From positions 496,001 to 560,000 of the forward strand of contig NZ_JAHBOH010000001.1 of assembly GCF_018531375.1 (NCBI RefSeq): a stretch of DNA of 64,000 nucleotides. The letters are read 5' to 3'. Below, piece after piece: positions 49,285 to 56,941 of this stretch. How positions within the stretch are numbered: the first letter of the stretch is position 1; the number at the start of each line of letters is the position of its first letter. The translations under genes were made by a program, and so were the position numbers. Below the pieces are notes generated by a model. That model was not told the DNA's origin, made no database searches, and saw nothing but the letters and a program-made list of their open reading frames with translations. The stretch is from Cellulomonas fulva (GTDB lineage Bacteria > Actinomycetota > Actinomycetes > Actinomycetales > Cellulomonadaceae).

Positions 49285-49883
49285 GTCGCCTCCCGCACCG
49301 TGGCCCGCGGCCGCGCGCCGGCGGGTGCGGCGGTGCGGGCGTCCGTAGGCTCCGGCGGGGCTGCGGCACGGGCCGCCGAGGGCGCGGTCCGGGGCAGGAG
49401 CGTGAGCGCCACCAGGCAGCCGACGGCGACGACGAGCGGCACGGCGACCGCGGGCCGGGTCAGCTCGGCGAGGACGTAGCCGACGCCCGGCACCTGCCAG
49501 CGCGGTGTCCAGACCTCGTCTCCGAGCCGGTACACCCCGCCGTCCTCCGCGTCGTTCGCGTCACCCTTCATGCGGACCTCCCACGTGCCGTCCGCGGCGG
49601 GCTCGACGGCCACCACGCGATGGGTCACCAGCGCTCCGGTGCCGTCGTTCGGGATCGTCGCGACGTCGCCCACCCGGAGGTCCGCGGTGGGCGACGGGAC
49701 CGCGACCAGCACGTCGCCGGTCATGATCCCGGGCTCCATCGAGCCCGAGACCACGACGAGCGGCTTGATCCAGCCGAGCTGGGTGGCACCCCAGACGAGC
49801 AGGCTCGCGAGGCCGAGGAGGGCGACCAGCGTGAGCGCGAGGTCGCCGGCGCCCCGCAGGACGCGGCGGGCCGTGCTGGGCAT
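49281..49883 (-). CDS. SipW/ER-type signal peptidase I (copy 1)
   Basis: A 200-aa membrane protease from the ATG at 49883, placed 8 bases after AGGAG. It has TM1 (about 15-33), the catalytic serine S48 in VVSGSMEPGIMTGDVL, and H88 in TGALVTHRVV, which replaces the lysine of bacterial Lep enzymes and defines the SipW/ER type. GDANDAEDGGVYRLGDEV follows, then a second TM segment near 145-165 and an Ala/Pro/Arg-rich tail. It should cleave the SipW-type signals of the neighbours on both sides. Confidence 0.9.
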   Translation of the reverse strand: MPSTARRVLRGAGDLALTLVALLGLASLLVWGATQLGWIKPLVVVSGSMEPGIMTGDVLVAVPSPTADLRVGDVATIPNDGTGALVTHRVVAVEPAADGTWEVRMKGDANDAEDGGVYRLGDEVWTPRWQVPGVGYVLAELTRPAVAVPLVVAVGCLVALTLLPRTAPSAARAAAPPEPTDARTAAPAGARPRATVREAT

Positions 49884-49906
49884 GACGAACACTCCTCTCG
49901 GACGGG

Positions 49907-50446
49907 TCAGACGCTGGTCCCGGTGAAGACGATCGACAGCTCCTGCGAGCGCTCCTGGTTGGTGACAGGCCAGTCGTCGGGCACGGTCACCTCGACCGTG
50001 ACCGTGGCGGTGTCGTCCGCGGCGAACGCTCCCGCGGGCACACCGGACAGGGCCACCTGCGGCGCCCCGTCGAAGCCGGTGCCGGACGCGGCCCAGCGCG
50101 CCTCCGCCTCGACCGTCATCGGGACGCTGCCGGCGTTCTTGACGTCGATCTCGAACGAGCGCGAGTCGCCGGGCACCAGGTCCGCGAGCTCCCTCGCCGG
50201 GATGGCGATGGCGTCGCCCTCGTCGGCGTCGACGAACTCGCCGCCGAATCCCCTGCCCTGCAGCTCGAAGGACGCGCCCGCGGCCGGCGCGGCGAACCAC
50301 GCCTGGTCCGTCCAGGCGGCGGAGGTGGCCGCGGCGCCGACCGCGAGGATCGCTCCGCCGGCGAGGGTGATCTTGAGCGCCGCGACCCGCTTGCGGCGAC
50401 GCTCGTCGGTCCGCTCGTCGAGGTAGGCGGTCTGCGTGGGTGACAT
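49907..50446 (-). CDS. TasA/camelysin-like exported protein (SipW-dependent)
   Basis: A 179-aa protein: a charged N-terminus (LDERTDERRRKRVAALK), a hydrophobic core (ITLAGGAILAVGAAATS) and AAWTDQAWF at the predicted cleavage site, the SipW-type signal. The mature part is a beta sandwich of the TasA type, with LADLVPGDSRSFEIDVKNAGSVPMTVE. TasA-like proteins assemble into fibres in Bacillus biofilms; here the same role is inference. It is 23 bp before the signal peptidase gene. A Zur/Fur-like palindrome lies about 25-45 bp upstream of the ATG. Confidence 0.78.
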   Translation of the reverse strand: MSPTQTAYLDERTDERRRKRVAALKITLAGGAILAVGAAATSAAWTDQAWFAAPAAGASFELQGRGFGGEFVDADEGDAIAIPARELADLVPGDSRSFEIDVKNAGSVPMTVEAEARWAASGTGFDGAPQVALSGVPAGAFAADDTATVTVEVTVPDDWPVTNQERSQELSIVFTGTSV

Positions 50447-50471
50447 GTCGGCCTCCTAGGTCGTCAACGTG

Positions 50472-50492
50472 TGCGAATGATTCTCATCCGCA
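50472..50492. promoter_or_regulatory. Zur/Fur-like palindrome
   Basis: TGCGAATGA-TTC-TCATCCGCA: arms TGCGnATGA and TCATnCGCA are exact inverted copies apart from one position. The core TGcgAATGATTcTCA matches the actinobacterial Zur pattern TGAAAATGATTTTCA at 12 of 15 positions. It lies between the divergent TasA-like gene and GDSL hydrolase. Confidence 0.5.
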
Positions 50493-50588
50493 TACACAAG
50501 GTTGCCCCACGAAACAGTCGAAGAGGTGCGACCAAGGTCCCGCGCGACCGTCGGGCGAGCGCGCGGGCGGGCCGGGCACAATGGCTGC

Positions 50589-51419
50589 GTGCCGCAGACG
50601 ACCGAGCAGACCGTGCCGTGGACCCGATTCGTCGCCGTGGGCGACTCCTTCACCGAGGGGCTGTGGGACGGCCCCGACGGGGACGCCGGTCCGGAGAACC
50701 CGGACGCGCCGCTGCGCGGGTGGGCCGACGTCCTCGCCTCCCAGCTCTCGGCGCGCCGGGTCGCAGCCGGCGACGCCCCGCTCGAGTACGCCAACCTCGC
50801 CGTCCGCGGCCGCCTCCTCCGCCCGATCGTCACGCACCAGGTGCCCGCGGCGCTGGGCCTGGGTGCGGACCTGGTGAGCCTGGTCGGGGGCGGGAACGAC
50901 ATCCTGCGGCCCGCCGCGGACGTCGACCGCCTGGCCCGCGAGCTCGAGTCGGCCGTGGTGCGGCTGCGCGCGGCGGGCGTCGACGTCCTGCTCGGCACGG
51001 GCGTGGACGCGGCCGGGAGCCCGCTGGTGAAGGCCACGCGGTCCCGCGTCGCGGTCTACAACGCGCACATCTGGTCGATGGCGCGCCGGCACGGCGCGTA
51101 CGTCGTCGACCTGTGGGGCATGCGCTCGCTCATGGACTGGCGGATGTGGGCCGAGGACCGCATCCACCTGACCACGGACGGGCACGCGCGGGTCGCGCAG
51201 GCCGCGCTCGTCGGGCTGGGGCTGGCACCCGACGACGAGCGCTGGGACGACCCGCTCGCGCCGCAGCCACCGACGCCGCGCCTCGAGCAGCTGCGCGGCG
51301 ACGCCGCCTGGGTGCGCACGCACGTGTACCCGTGGGCCACGCGCCGGCTGCGCGGCCGCTCGTCGGGCGACCAGCGCACCGCGAAGCGTCCCGTCCCCGC
51401 GCCGGTCGAGACGGTCTGA
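50589..51419 (+). CDS. SGNH/GDSL hydrolase
   Basis: A 276-aa protein from the GTG at 50589. Block I is FVAVGDSFTEGLWDG with the catalytic Ser, block II ANLAVRGRLL with the oxyanion Gly, block III LVGGGNDIL with the Asn, and block V DRIHLTTDGHARVA with the Asp-x2-His pair. No signal peptide is visible, so it is probably cytoplasmic. SGNH hydrolases act on esters of lipids or carbohydrates; the substrate is not evident. It ends 5 bp before the convergent stop of the next SipW cassette. Confidence 0.88.
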   Translation: MPQTTEQTVPWTRFVAVGDSFTEGLWDGPDGDAGPENPDAPLRGWADVLASQLSARRVAAGDAPLEYANLAVRGRLLRPIVTHQVPAALGLGADLVSLVGGGNDILRPAADVDRLARELESAVVRLRAAGVDVLLGTGVDAAGSPLVKATRSRVAVYNAHIWSMARRHGAYVVDLWGMRSLMDWRMWAEDRIHLTTDGHARVAQAALVGLGLAPDDERWDDPLAPQPPTPRLEQLRGDAAWVRTHVYPWATRRLRGRSSGDQRTAKRPVPAPVETV

Positions 51420-51423
51420 GACC

Positions 51424-52263
51424 TCAGCCGTTGGCGCAGTAGGTGAACACGTAGCTCTGCGTCCCGGCGATGTTCGCCGCCGACTTGCTGGTGAACCGGA
51501 ACTTCCGTCCACCGAGGTCGGTCTGGACGACCTGGCTCTGGTTCCCGGTCGGGTTGGACCAGTGCGTGAAGCCCGGCAGCGAGGCGTACGCGGCCGCCAT
51601 GTCGATGGTGATCGTCCAGCCGAAGTAGAACCGGGACGTGCCGTTCCCCGTGACCGTCGCGGTGACGCACGCCCGCGACGACGTCCACGCCGGGCTGTTC
51701 GTGTAGGTGACCGTGTAGGCCGACGGCGTCTGCACGCCCGCCGGAAGGCTCCAGTTGCAGACCTGGAACCGCAGGACGGTCGCGTTCGAGATGGTGGCGA
51801 TGGGCTGGTTCACGTCGGTCCTGCCCGCGATGGTCGCGGTCATCGCCGCCGTGTTGTAGCTGATGCCGATCTTCCAGGCGATGTTGCCGCCGCCCGGGGC
51901 GTTGTCCACCTGGAACCCTGAGGTCGCGCCGTTGAAGGGCGCCTCCGTCAGGTCCATCTGCAGGCTCCAGGGCACGGGTGTCGTCGACGTGGTCGACACG
52001 GTCGCGATGAAGCAGACCTGCACGGGGTTGTTGGTGACGAGGGTCCACTCGATGTCCGTCATCACGGTGTTGCCGTCGCCGGGGTTCACCGGGCCGGTCG
52101 CCCACGAACCGGCGTTGAGCTGGGCGACGACGACCGCGGGGTTCGTCCACGCCGCGCTCGTGCGCTCGGTCGAGCGGGCGACGCCGGTCACGACGACGAT
52201 CGCGAGCACGCCGACGAGCACGGCGGCGAGCCGTGCGCGCATCGTCGACGTGCGGCGGGTCAC
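51424..52263 (-). CDS. exported protein with SipW-type signal sequence
   Basis: A 279-aa protein. The GTG at 52263 overlaps the preceding stop by 4 bp. Positively charged start (TRRTSTMRARLAA), hydrophobic segment (VLVGVLAIVVVTGV), then RTSAAWTNPAVVV at the cleavage region (WTN in place of WTD). The mature region is Thr/Ser/Asn-rich, beta-like, with four cysteines (CFIATV, VCNWSL, ACVTATV and the terminal YCANG). It may be the minor or tip component of the structure made by the TasA-like partners; this is inference. Confidence 0.7.
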   Translation of the reverse strand: MTRRTSTMRARLAAVLVGVLAIVVVTGVARSTERTSAAWTNPAVVVAQLNAGSWATGPVNPGDGNTVMTDIEWTLVTNNPVQVCFIATVSTTSTTPVPWSLQMDLTEAPFNGATSGFQVDNAPGGGNIAWKIGISYNTAAMTATIAGRTDVNQPIATISNATVLRFQVCNWSLPAGVQTPSAYTVTYTNSPAWTSSRACVTATVTGNGTSRFYFGWTITIDMAAAYASLPGFTHWSNPTGNQSQVVQTDLGGRKFRFTSKSAANIAGTQSYVFTYCANG

Positions 52264-52865
52264 GAGGACTGCGCCGTGCCGGTGAAGGTGACGACGAGCG
52301 AGCCGTTCTTGCCCGAGTAGGTCTGCGGCCACGCGGCCGGCACCGTCACCTTGAGGACGGTGGTCTGCGCGGCGGTGTCGCCCGCGGCGAACGTGAACGT
52401 CTTGGTGCAGCTCGTCGCGGTCGTCGCGGCGCCGTCGAACGTCACGATCAGCGGGGTGGTGCCGCTGAACAGGTCGCCGCTGGGGGTGCAGGCGGTCGAG
52501 ACCGCCGTCGGGGCGCTCCCCGTGCTCCGCAGGTAGAGCGTCACGGACCGGGTGACCTGGCTCGTGTTGTTCGGGTTCGGCACCAGGCCCGTGAACGTCG
52601 CGGCCGGGATCGAGATCGCCAGGTCCGCGGTGACGCCGGTCGAGGTGCTCGCCGTGTTGGCGTCGAACCACGTGGTCCCGTTGAGCGAGCCCTGCAGGCC
52701 GACGGTCGCGCTGTCGGCCGTCGCGCTGAAGTTGGCCTGGTCGGTCCAGGCGGCGGACGTCGCGGCGGCGCCGATGCCGAGCAGGGCACCCCCCGCGAGC
52801 GCGATCTTGACGACGTTGGCGACGCGACGGCGACGCGCCCCGTCACGCGGGCTGGTCGGGTTCAT
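52260..52865 (-). CDS. TasA/camelysin-like exported protein (SipW-dependent)
   Basis: A 201-aa protein from the ATG at 52865, which has GGAGG at ideal spacing. N-terminus RRRRVANVV, hydrophobic IALAGGALLGIGAAA, then TSAAWTDQANF, the SipW signal. The mature part (LQGSLNGTTWFDANTAST, then ATFTGLVPNPNNTSQVTRSVTLYLRSTGS) matches the TasA-like fold, with one pair of cysteines. The frame also runs on upstream without a stop to an ATG at 53123 that overlaps the signal peptidase stop by 4 bp; this would add an 86-residue repeat-rich leader. The downstream start is preferred. Confidence 0.72.
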   Translation of the reverse strand: MNPTSPRDGARRRRVANVVKIALAGGALLGIGAAATSAAWTDQANFSATADSATVGLQGSLNGTTWFDANTASTSTGVTADLAISIPAATFTGLVPNPNNTSQVTRSVTLYLRSTGSAPTAVSTACTPSGDLFSGTTPLIVTFDGAATTATSCTKTFTFAAGDTAAQTTVLKVTVPAAWPQTYSGKNGSLVVTFTGTAQSS

Positions 52866-53010
52866 CGGTGCCTCCGGGCGGTTCACGGTGGAGCGGGGGG
52901 TCGTGGGGGTGGCGAGGGCGGTGGGGGTGCTGGGGGTGGTGGGGTTGCTGAGGGTGGTGGGGGACGGCTGCGGCACGGCGACCGGTGCCGCGGCGTCGGC
53001 CGCCGCCGGG

Positions 53011-53055
53011 TGCGCTCGTTGCGCCCGGTGCGCTCGGTGCGCTCGGTGCGCCCGG
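53011..53055. repeat. five tandem 9-bp repeats
   Basis: Five units of TGCGCTCGG or a close variant stand side by side. In the minus-strand frame leading into the TasA-like gene they encode an (Ala-His-Arg)n run (HRAHRAHRAQRAH). A second simple-sequence tract (GGTGGGGGTG type, about 52910-52970) follows, encoding a Thr/Pro-rich stretch. Both are candidates for slippage. Confidence 0.8.
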
Positions 53056-53119
53056 ACGACGAGCGCGGCGGCGCCGGCGACGGACAGGGCGCCGACGACG
53101 GCGAGGGCGGTCGAGCGGG

Positions 53120-53761
53120 TCATCGCGCGCCGACCGGCTGCTGCTCGGGGGTGGCGGTCACGGGCTCGTCGGGCACGGGCTGGTGGGACACGGCACCGGA
53201 CCCGGGCTCGTCGGACCCGGCCGCGTCGGACCCGGGCTCGCCGTCGTGCTCGTCGCGCCGGGGCGCGGACGACGACGGGAGGAGGCTCAGCGCCAGGAGG
53301 CACAGGAGCGTGAAGCCCAGCGGGATCGCGACCGAGGGGCGCGTGATCGTCGTGAGGACGTAGCCGCCGCCACCGATCTGCAGCGCGGGCTGCCACACCT
53401 CGTCGCCGACGACGTACGCCTCGCTGTCCTCCGACTGGTTGGCGTCGCCCTTCATCCGGATCGACCACCCGCCGTCGGCCGTCTGCTCGACGGCCACCAC
53501 GCGGTGGGTGACCAGGTTCCCGGTCACCTCGCTGAAGATCGAGGTCACCTGACCGACCTCGACCTGGTCGGTCGGGTGCGGCACGTCGACGAGGAGGTCG
53601 CCCGTCATGATGCCCGGCTCCATGGAGCCGGAGATCACGACCAGCGGCTTGATGTAGCCGAGCTGCGTGGCACCCCACACGAGCACGCTGAGGAGACCGA
53701 CCGCGGCGACGAGCCACAGGACGGTGTTGCCGATCAGTCGCAGGACGCGCACGCGGGTCAC
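53120..53761 (-). CDS. SipW/ER-type signal peptidase I (copy 2)
   Basis: A 213-aa protease, close paralogue of copy 1: TM1 (LIGNTVLWLVAAVGLLSVLVW), catalytic S46 in VVISGSMEPGIMTGDLL, H86 in TGNLVTHRVVAVEQTADGGW, RMKGDANQSEDSEAYVVGDEVW, a second TM segment near 145-165 and an acidic Pro/Asp/Glu-rich tail. GTG start at 53761. It lies between two TasA-like genes, mirroring the other cassette. Confidence 0.9.
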   Translation of the reverse strand: MTRVRVLRLIGNTVLWLVAAVGLLSVLVWGATQLGYIKPLVVISGSMEPGIMTGDLLVDVPHPTDQVEVGQVTSIFSEVTGNLVTHRVVAVEQTADGGWSIRMKGDANQSEDSEAYVVGDEVWQPALQIGGGGYVLTTITRPSVAIPLGFTLLCLLALSLLPSSSAPRRDEHDGEPGSDAAGSDEPGSGAVSHQPVPDEPVTATPEQQPVGAR

Positions 53762-53826
53762 CTCACTTCGTGGGGGCCGCGGTCACGCCGGGCGGGGGAA
53801 GCCCGGCGTGGCCGCGGGGTCAGCCG

Positions 53827-54375
53827 TCAGTCGACCGTGCTGCCGGAAAACTGCAGCGTCAGGGCACCGGTCTCGCCCTGGAAGGTCTCGTCCCAGCCGT
53901 CGGCCGTGACCGTGACCTCGACGGGCGTGCCGACGGACGAGGGCACGATCGTCGTCCCGTCGGTGAAGTCGGTCGAGACCGTCGCGTCGGCCAGGAGGCC
54001 CGTCGCGACGACCGCCGCGTCGACGTTCAGGTCCACGTCGCCGTCGTTGCGGATGTAGACGGTGAAGGTCCGCGTCTCGTCCGGGACCAGGTTCTCGAGC
54101 TCCGTCGCCGGGATGACGATCGACGCCACGCTGGAGTCGGCGTCGACGTAGCTCGCGTCCACGTCGGTGAGGCTGCCCTGCAGCTCGACGCCGTCGTTGT
54201 CGACGGCCGACGCGGTCGCGGAGAACCACGCGTCGTCGGTCCAGGCGGCGGACGTGGCCGCGGCGGCGATGCCGACCAGCGCAGCGCCGGCGAGGGAGAA
54301 CTTGACGATCGCGGCGCGCTTGCGCTTGCGCTCGTCCTGGCGGTCCTGGCCGACCGCAGCGGTGCTCGTGGTCAT
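53827..54375 (-). CDS. TasA/camelysin-like exported protein (SipW-dependent)
   Basis: A 182-aa protein: charged start (DRQDERKRKRAAIVK), hydrophobic FSLAGAALVGIAAAATS and AAWTDDAWF as SipW signal. The mature part (LQGSLTDVDASYVDADSS, then ELENLVPDETRTFTVYIRNDGDVDLNV) is beta-rich and very acidic, close to the 179-aa protein of the other cassette. First gene of its cassette; the signal peptidase follows after 65 bp. A 275-bp leader region with several stem-loops precedes it. Confidence 0.78.
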   Translation of the reverse strand: MTTSTAAVGQDRQDERKRKRAAIVKFSLAGAALVGIAAAATSAAWTDDAWFSATASAVDNDGVELQGSLTDVDASYVDADSSVASIVIPATELENLVPDETRTFTVYIRNDGDVDLNVDAAVVATGLLADATVSTDFTDGTTIVPSSVGTPVEVTVTADGWDETFQGETGALTLQFSGSTVD

Positions 54376-54513
54376 GATGGTGCTCCTGACAGGTGGACGC
54401 GGGACCCCGGGGCCGGGACCCGATCGAACGGCCCGGAGGGGGACCGGGCGTCGTCGACGCTAGGTTCCATCGGCTCGCTGACCTGGTCCGACGGGGGTGC
54501 TCGCACCTACCCG

Positions 54514-54568
54514 GTCCGGATTGCCGGACTCTTTCACCCGGTCGCGAAAAGCGCTTCTCCCGGTGAAA
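54514..54568. promoter_or_regulatory. cluster of stem-loops upstream of the TasA-like gene
   Basis: GTCCGG-ATTG-CCGGAC (54514-54529) is followed by TTTCACC (54532-54538) paired with GGTGAAA (54562-54568), which enclose CGC-GAAAA-GCG. The stretch is less GC-rich than its surroundings. It lies between the kinase stop (54651) and the TasA-like start (54375), so it could be the kinase terminator, a leader structure or an operator. Confidence 0.4.
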
Positions 54569-54650
54569 CCTCGCCAAGTCGGACGTTTGTCCAGTCACGT
54601 GAGTGGTACGCCGAACGGGTGAACCTGGGACCGAACTCCTCAGGATCGGC

Positions 54651-55787
54651 TCACAGCGGCAGACGCGCCTCGAGGCGCGCGCCGCGCGGGTCGCGGGGCC
54701 GCAGCTCGACCGCGCCGTGCGCGAGCCCGATCCGCTCGGCGAGCCGCGCGGTCCCCCCGAGGGGTGCCGCGGTCGCCGGGTCGTACGTCGGTCCGTCGTT
54801 CTCCACCCCGACGACGAGCACGCCGTCGCACAGGTCGAGGTCGACGACGATCGTCGTCGCCGGGCCGTACTTGAGCGCGTTGGTGATGCCCTCCTCGACC
54901 ACCCGCACCGCGAGCAGGCGCTGCGCCACCGTGAGCGAGCCGAGCTCCGGGTCGTCGACCTCGCGGACCGCCGGCGTGACCGCGAGCCGGGTGGCGATCG
55001 TGGAGGGGACGCGGCTGAGCATCGCGCGCACCGCGGGCACCAGGCCGAGCTCGAGCCGGTCGGGGTAGAGCAGGCGGCTCATCTGCCGCACGTCGAGCTC
55101 GCGCACCACCGTGAGCTCCTCCTGGACGCGGCGGAGCGCGGCGACGTCGGCCGCCCGGTCGCGCTGCAGCGACATGCGCCGCACCACCGCGTCGAGCTCG
55201 GCGTCGACGAGCACGAGCTTGCCCTGGAGGGTGCCGTGCAGACCCTCGGCCACCGCTCGTCGGACCCGGATCTCCTCGTCCTCCAGCGCCTGGACGGCCA
55301 GCTCGACGTGCACGGTCCCGCGCTCGGCGCGGCGCGCGGCCGAGCGCATCCGGCGTCGCGACAGCAGGGCCCACATCCCGATGCCGGCCGAGATCAGGGC
55401 GACGACGAACCCGCCCGCGAGCTCGGAGTCGCGCGTGGCCACGTCCGGGTCGGTGTACACGCCGAGGGCGAGCTGCGCGGCGTGCCGGCCGACCGCGCAC
55501 ACCGCCGAGGCGACGACGAGCCCGGCCACCACGGCCCAGCTGCTCCGCCGGGCGTGCACCCGCAGGGCCCACAGCATCCCGACGAGCACGCCGACACCGA
55601 GCGCGTTGGCGCCGAGGCGCGACCACACGCTGACGTGCGCCCACTCCGGGACGTACCGCGAGTAGATGAACGTGCTCTGCAGCGAGGCCCCGAACCCGTA
55701 CCCGAGCGCGACGATCGCGGTCGCACGCAGGAGGGTGACGCGGTCACGCACCCCGTCACCCGTTCGATCGGTCGCCTGGTCCGGCAT
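54651..55787 (-). CDS. NarL-type sensor histidine kinase
   Basis: A 378-aa protein from the ATG at 55787 with GGAGCGGG upstream. The N-terminal half has four to five hydrophobic segments (ATAIVALGYGFGASLQ, LGANALGVGVLVGMLWAL, AVVAGLVVASAVCAV, FVVALISAGIGMWALL). Next is a HisKA_3-like dimerisation region with the probable phospho-His in VAEGLHGTLQGKLV and an HATPase (VVEEGITNALKYG, VGVENDGPTYDP). The usual HDxxxQ H-box is relaxed to LHGTLQ. Divergent from its likely partner regulator, 79 bp apart. The membrane-spanning sensor suggests an envelope or small-molecule signal. Confidence 0.85.
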   Translation of the reverse strand: MPDQATDRTGDGVRDRVTLLRATAIVALGYGFGASLQSTFIYSRYVPEWAHVSVWSRLGANALGVGVLVGMLWALRVHARRSSWAVVAGLVVASAVCAVGRHAAQLALGVYTDPDVATRDSELAGGFVVALISAGIGMWALLSRRRMRSAARRAERGTVHVELAVQALEDEEIRVRRAVAEGLHGTLQGKLVLVDAELDAVVRRMSLQRDRAADVAALRRVQEELTVVRELDVRQMSRLLYPDRLELGLVPAVRAMLSRVPSTIATRLAVTPAVREVDDPELGSLTVAQRLLAVRVVEEGITNALKYGPATTIVVDLDLCDGVLVVGVENDGPTYDPATAAPLGGTARLAERIGLAHGAVELRPRDPRGARLEARLPL

Positions 55788-55866
55788 GTCCCGCTCCGTC
55801 CGTCCTGCCCGCGGCTCGCCCGGCGAAGTCCTCACCAGCGCGGCCACGCAGACGATACTGAAGGCG

Positions 55867-56538
55867 ATGAGCACACCAGCCCACGACGAGGTCAGGGTCG
55901 CCGTCGTCGAGGACCAGCCGCTGTTCCGCTCGATGCTCGAGCGGTCCCTCGGCGAGCAGCCGGGCCTGCGGGTCGTGACCTCGGTCGCCACGGTGACCGA
56001 GGCGCTGCGCACGCTCCGCCCCGGCTCCGCCGACGTCGCGGTGCTGGACATCGACCTCCCCGACGGCAACGGGATCTCGCTCGGCGTCACGCTGCGCCGC
56101 CGGATCCCGACGCTCGGCATCCTGCTGCTGTCCGCGCACGACGCGATGGACCTGCTGCTCGACCTGCCGCCCGACGTCGCGTCCGGCTGGAGCTACCTGT
56201 CGAAGAACAGCTCGACGAGCGAGGAGCTCCTGGTCTCCGCGGTGCGCGCGACCGCCGTCGGCAAGACCGTCCTCGACCCGGTCCTCCTGGACCGCGTGAC
56301 CCCGCGCGCCGGCTCCGACGTCGCGCGCCTGACCCAGCGGCAGTACGAGGTCCTGCGCCTCCTCGCCTCGGGGCTGTCCAACGCCGGCATCGGCGAGCGG
56401 CTCGGCATCACGGAGAAGTCCGTGCAGAACCACGTCAACGCGCTCTACGCGACCCTCGGCATCGACGCCGACCCGGCCCGCAACCCCCGCGTGTCCGCCG
56501 CGCTGCGCCTGCTCGAGGAGACCGGTCCCGCGGTCTGA
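55867..56538 (+). CDS. NarL/LuxR-type response regulator
   Basis: A 223-aa regulator: receiver with E15-D16, phospho-acceptor D61 in VAVLDIDLPDGNG and K113 in SYLSKNSS; LuxR-type HTH at about 155-205 (LTQRQYEVLRLLASGLSNAGIGERLGITEKSVQNHVNALY). ATG at 55867. Divergent from the NarL-type kinase. The last chromosomal gene before the tRNA-derived island junction. Confidence 0.92.
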   Translation: MSTPAHDEVRVAVVEDQPLFRSMLERSLGEQPGLRVVTSVATVTEALRTLRPGSADVAVLDIDLPDGNGISLGVTLRRRIPTLGILLLSAHDAMDLLLDLPPDVASGWSYLSKNSSTSEELLVSAVRATAVGKTVLDPVLLDRVTPRAGSDVARLTQRQYEVLRLLASGLSNAGIGERLGITEKSVQNHVNALYATLGIDADPARNPRVSAALRLLEETGPAV

Positions 56539-56941
56539 CGCCCGGTCCGCGACGGGCCGCCGGAGCCGCTGCTGGAGCCCCCTATCGGATTCGAACCGAC
56601 GACCCCCTGTTTACAAGACAGTTTTGCCGTGTCCCTAACAGTCGCACACCAGAGCCTCCGTCAGACCCGGGGCGAGACACCGCACCCGTGTCCTGAACAT
56701 CGACGCCGAGCTGGAGGCGAGGCCAAGTGACGTACAGTTCGGTGCACGCTTCGTCCTGCCGCCTACGACGACGCTCGCAACCCGGCCGAGGTTCTCGGCA
56801 GGGCCGCCGTCACCGGCTCCGACATGGCGAAGCGGGGATGAACGCCACCCGCTAGGTGATCCGCAGCGTTGGCTAACAGCAAGGCCCCCGGTAGCCGCCT
56901 GTTCAGACGGGCATGTAGGCACCACCTGCGAGCATCTGCCC
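56539..56941. other. island left junction, no protein-coding gene seen
   Basis: A 403-bp gap. It holds the tRNA-Thr 3' remnant (listed separately) and then about 320 bp of mixed composition with no convincing coding frame on either strand. No integrase or excisionase remnant was recognised. The promoter of the HEPN pair should lie in the right part. Confidence 0.5.
56573..56621 (-). tRNA. 3' remnant of tRNA-Thr(TGT): attachment-site duplication
   Basis: On the minus strand: anticodon stem-loop CTGT-CTTGTAA-ACAG (anticodon TGT, Thr), variable loop, T-arm GTCGG-TTCGAAT-CCGAT, acceptor strand AGGGGGC, discriminator T and encoded CCA (56573-56575). The expected D-arm and 5' acceptor (GCCCCCT...) are absent: the sequence beyond 56621 is unrelated. 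A functional tRNA is therefore not encoded here. This is what remains at one end after site-specific integration into the 3' half of a tRNA gene; the whole gene should sit at the other end of the island. Confidence 0.85.

Noticed and set aside
56573..56650. A functional tRNA-Thr gene
   Set aside because: Only the 3' part from the anticodon stem onward is present; no D-arm or matching 5' acceptor strand exists in the next 100 bp, so it cannot fold into a tRNA.
56622..56941. An integrase or excisionase next to the attachment site
   Set aside because: No frame on either strand shows a recombinase motif; the integrase is presumably at the other end of the island.
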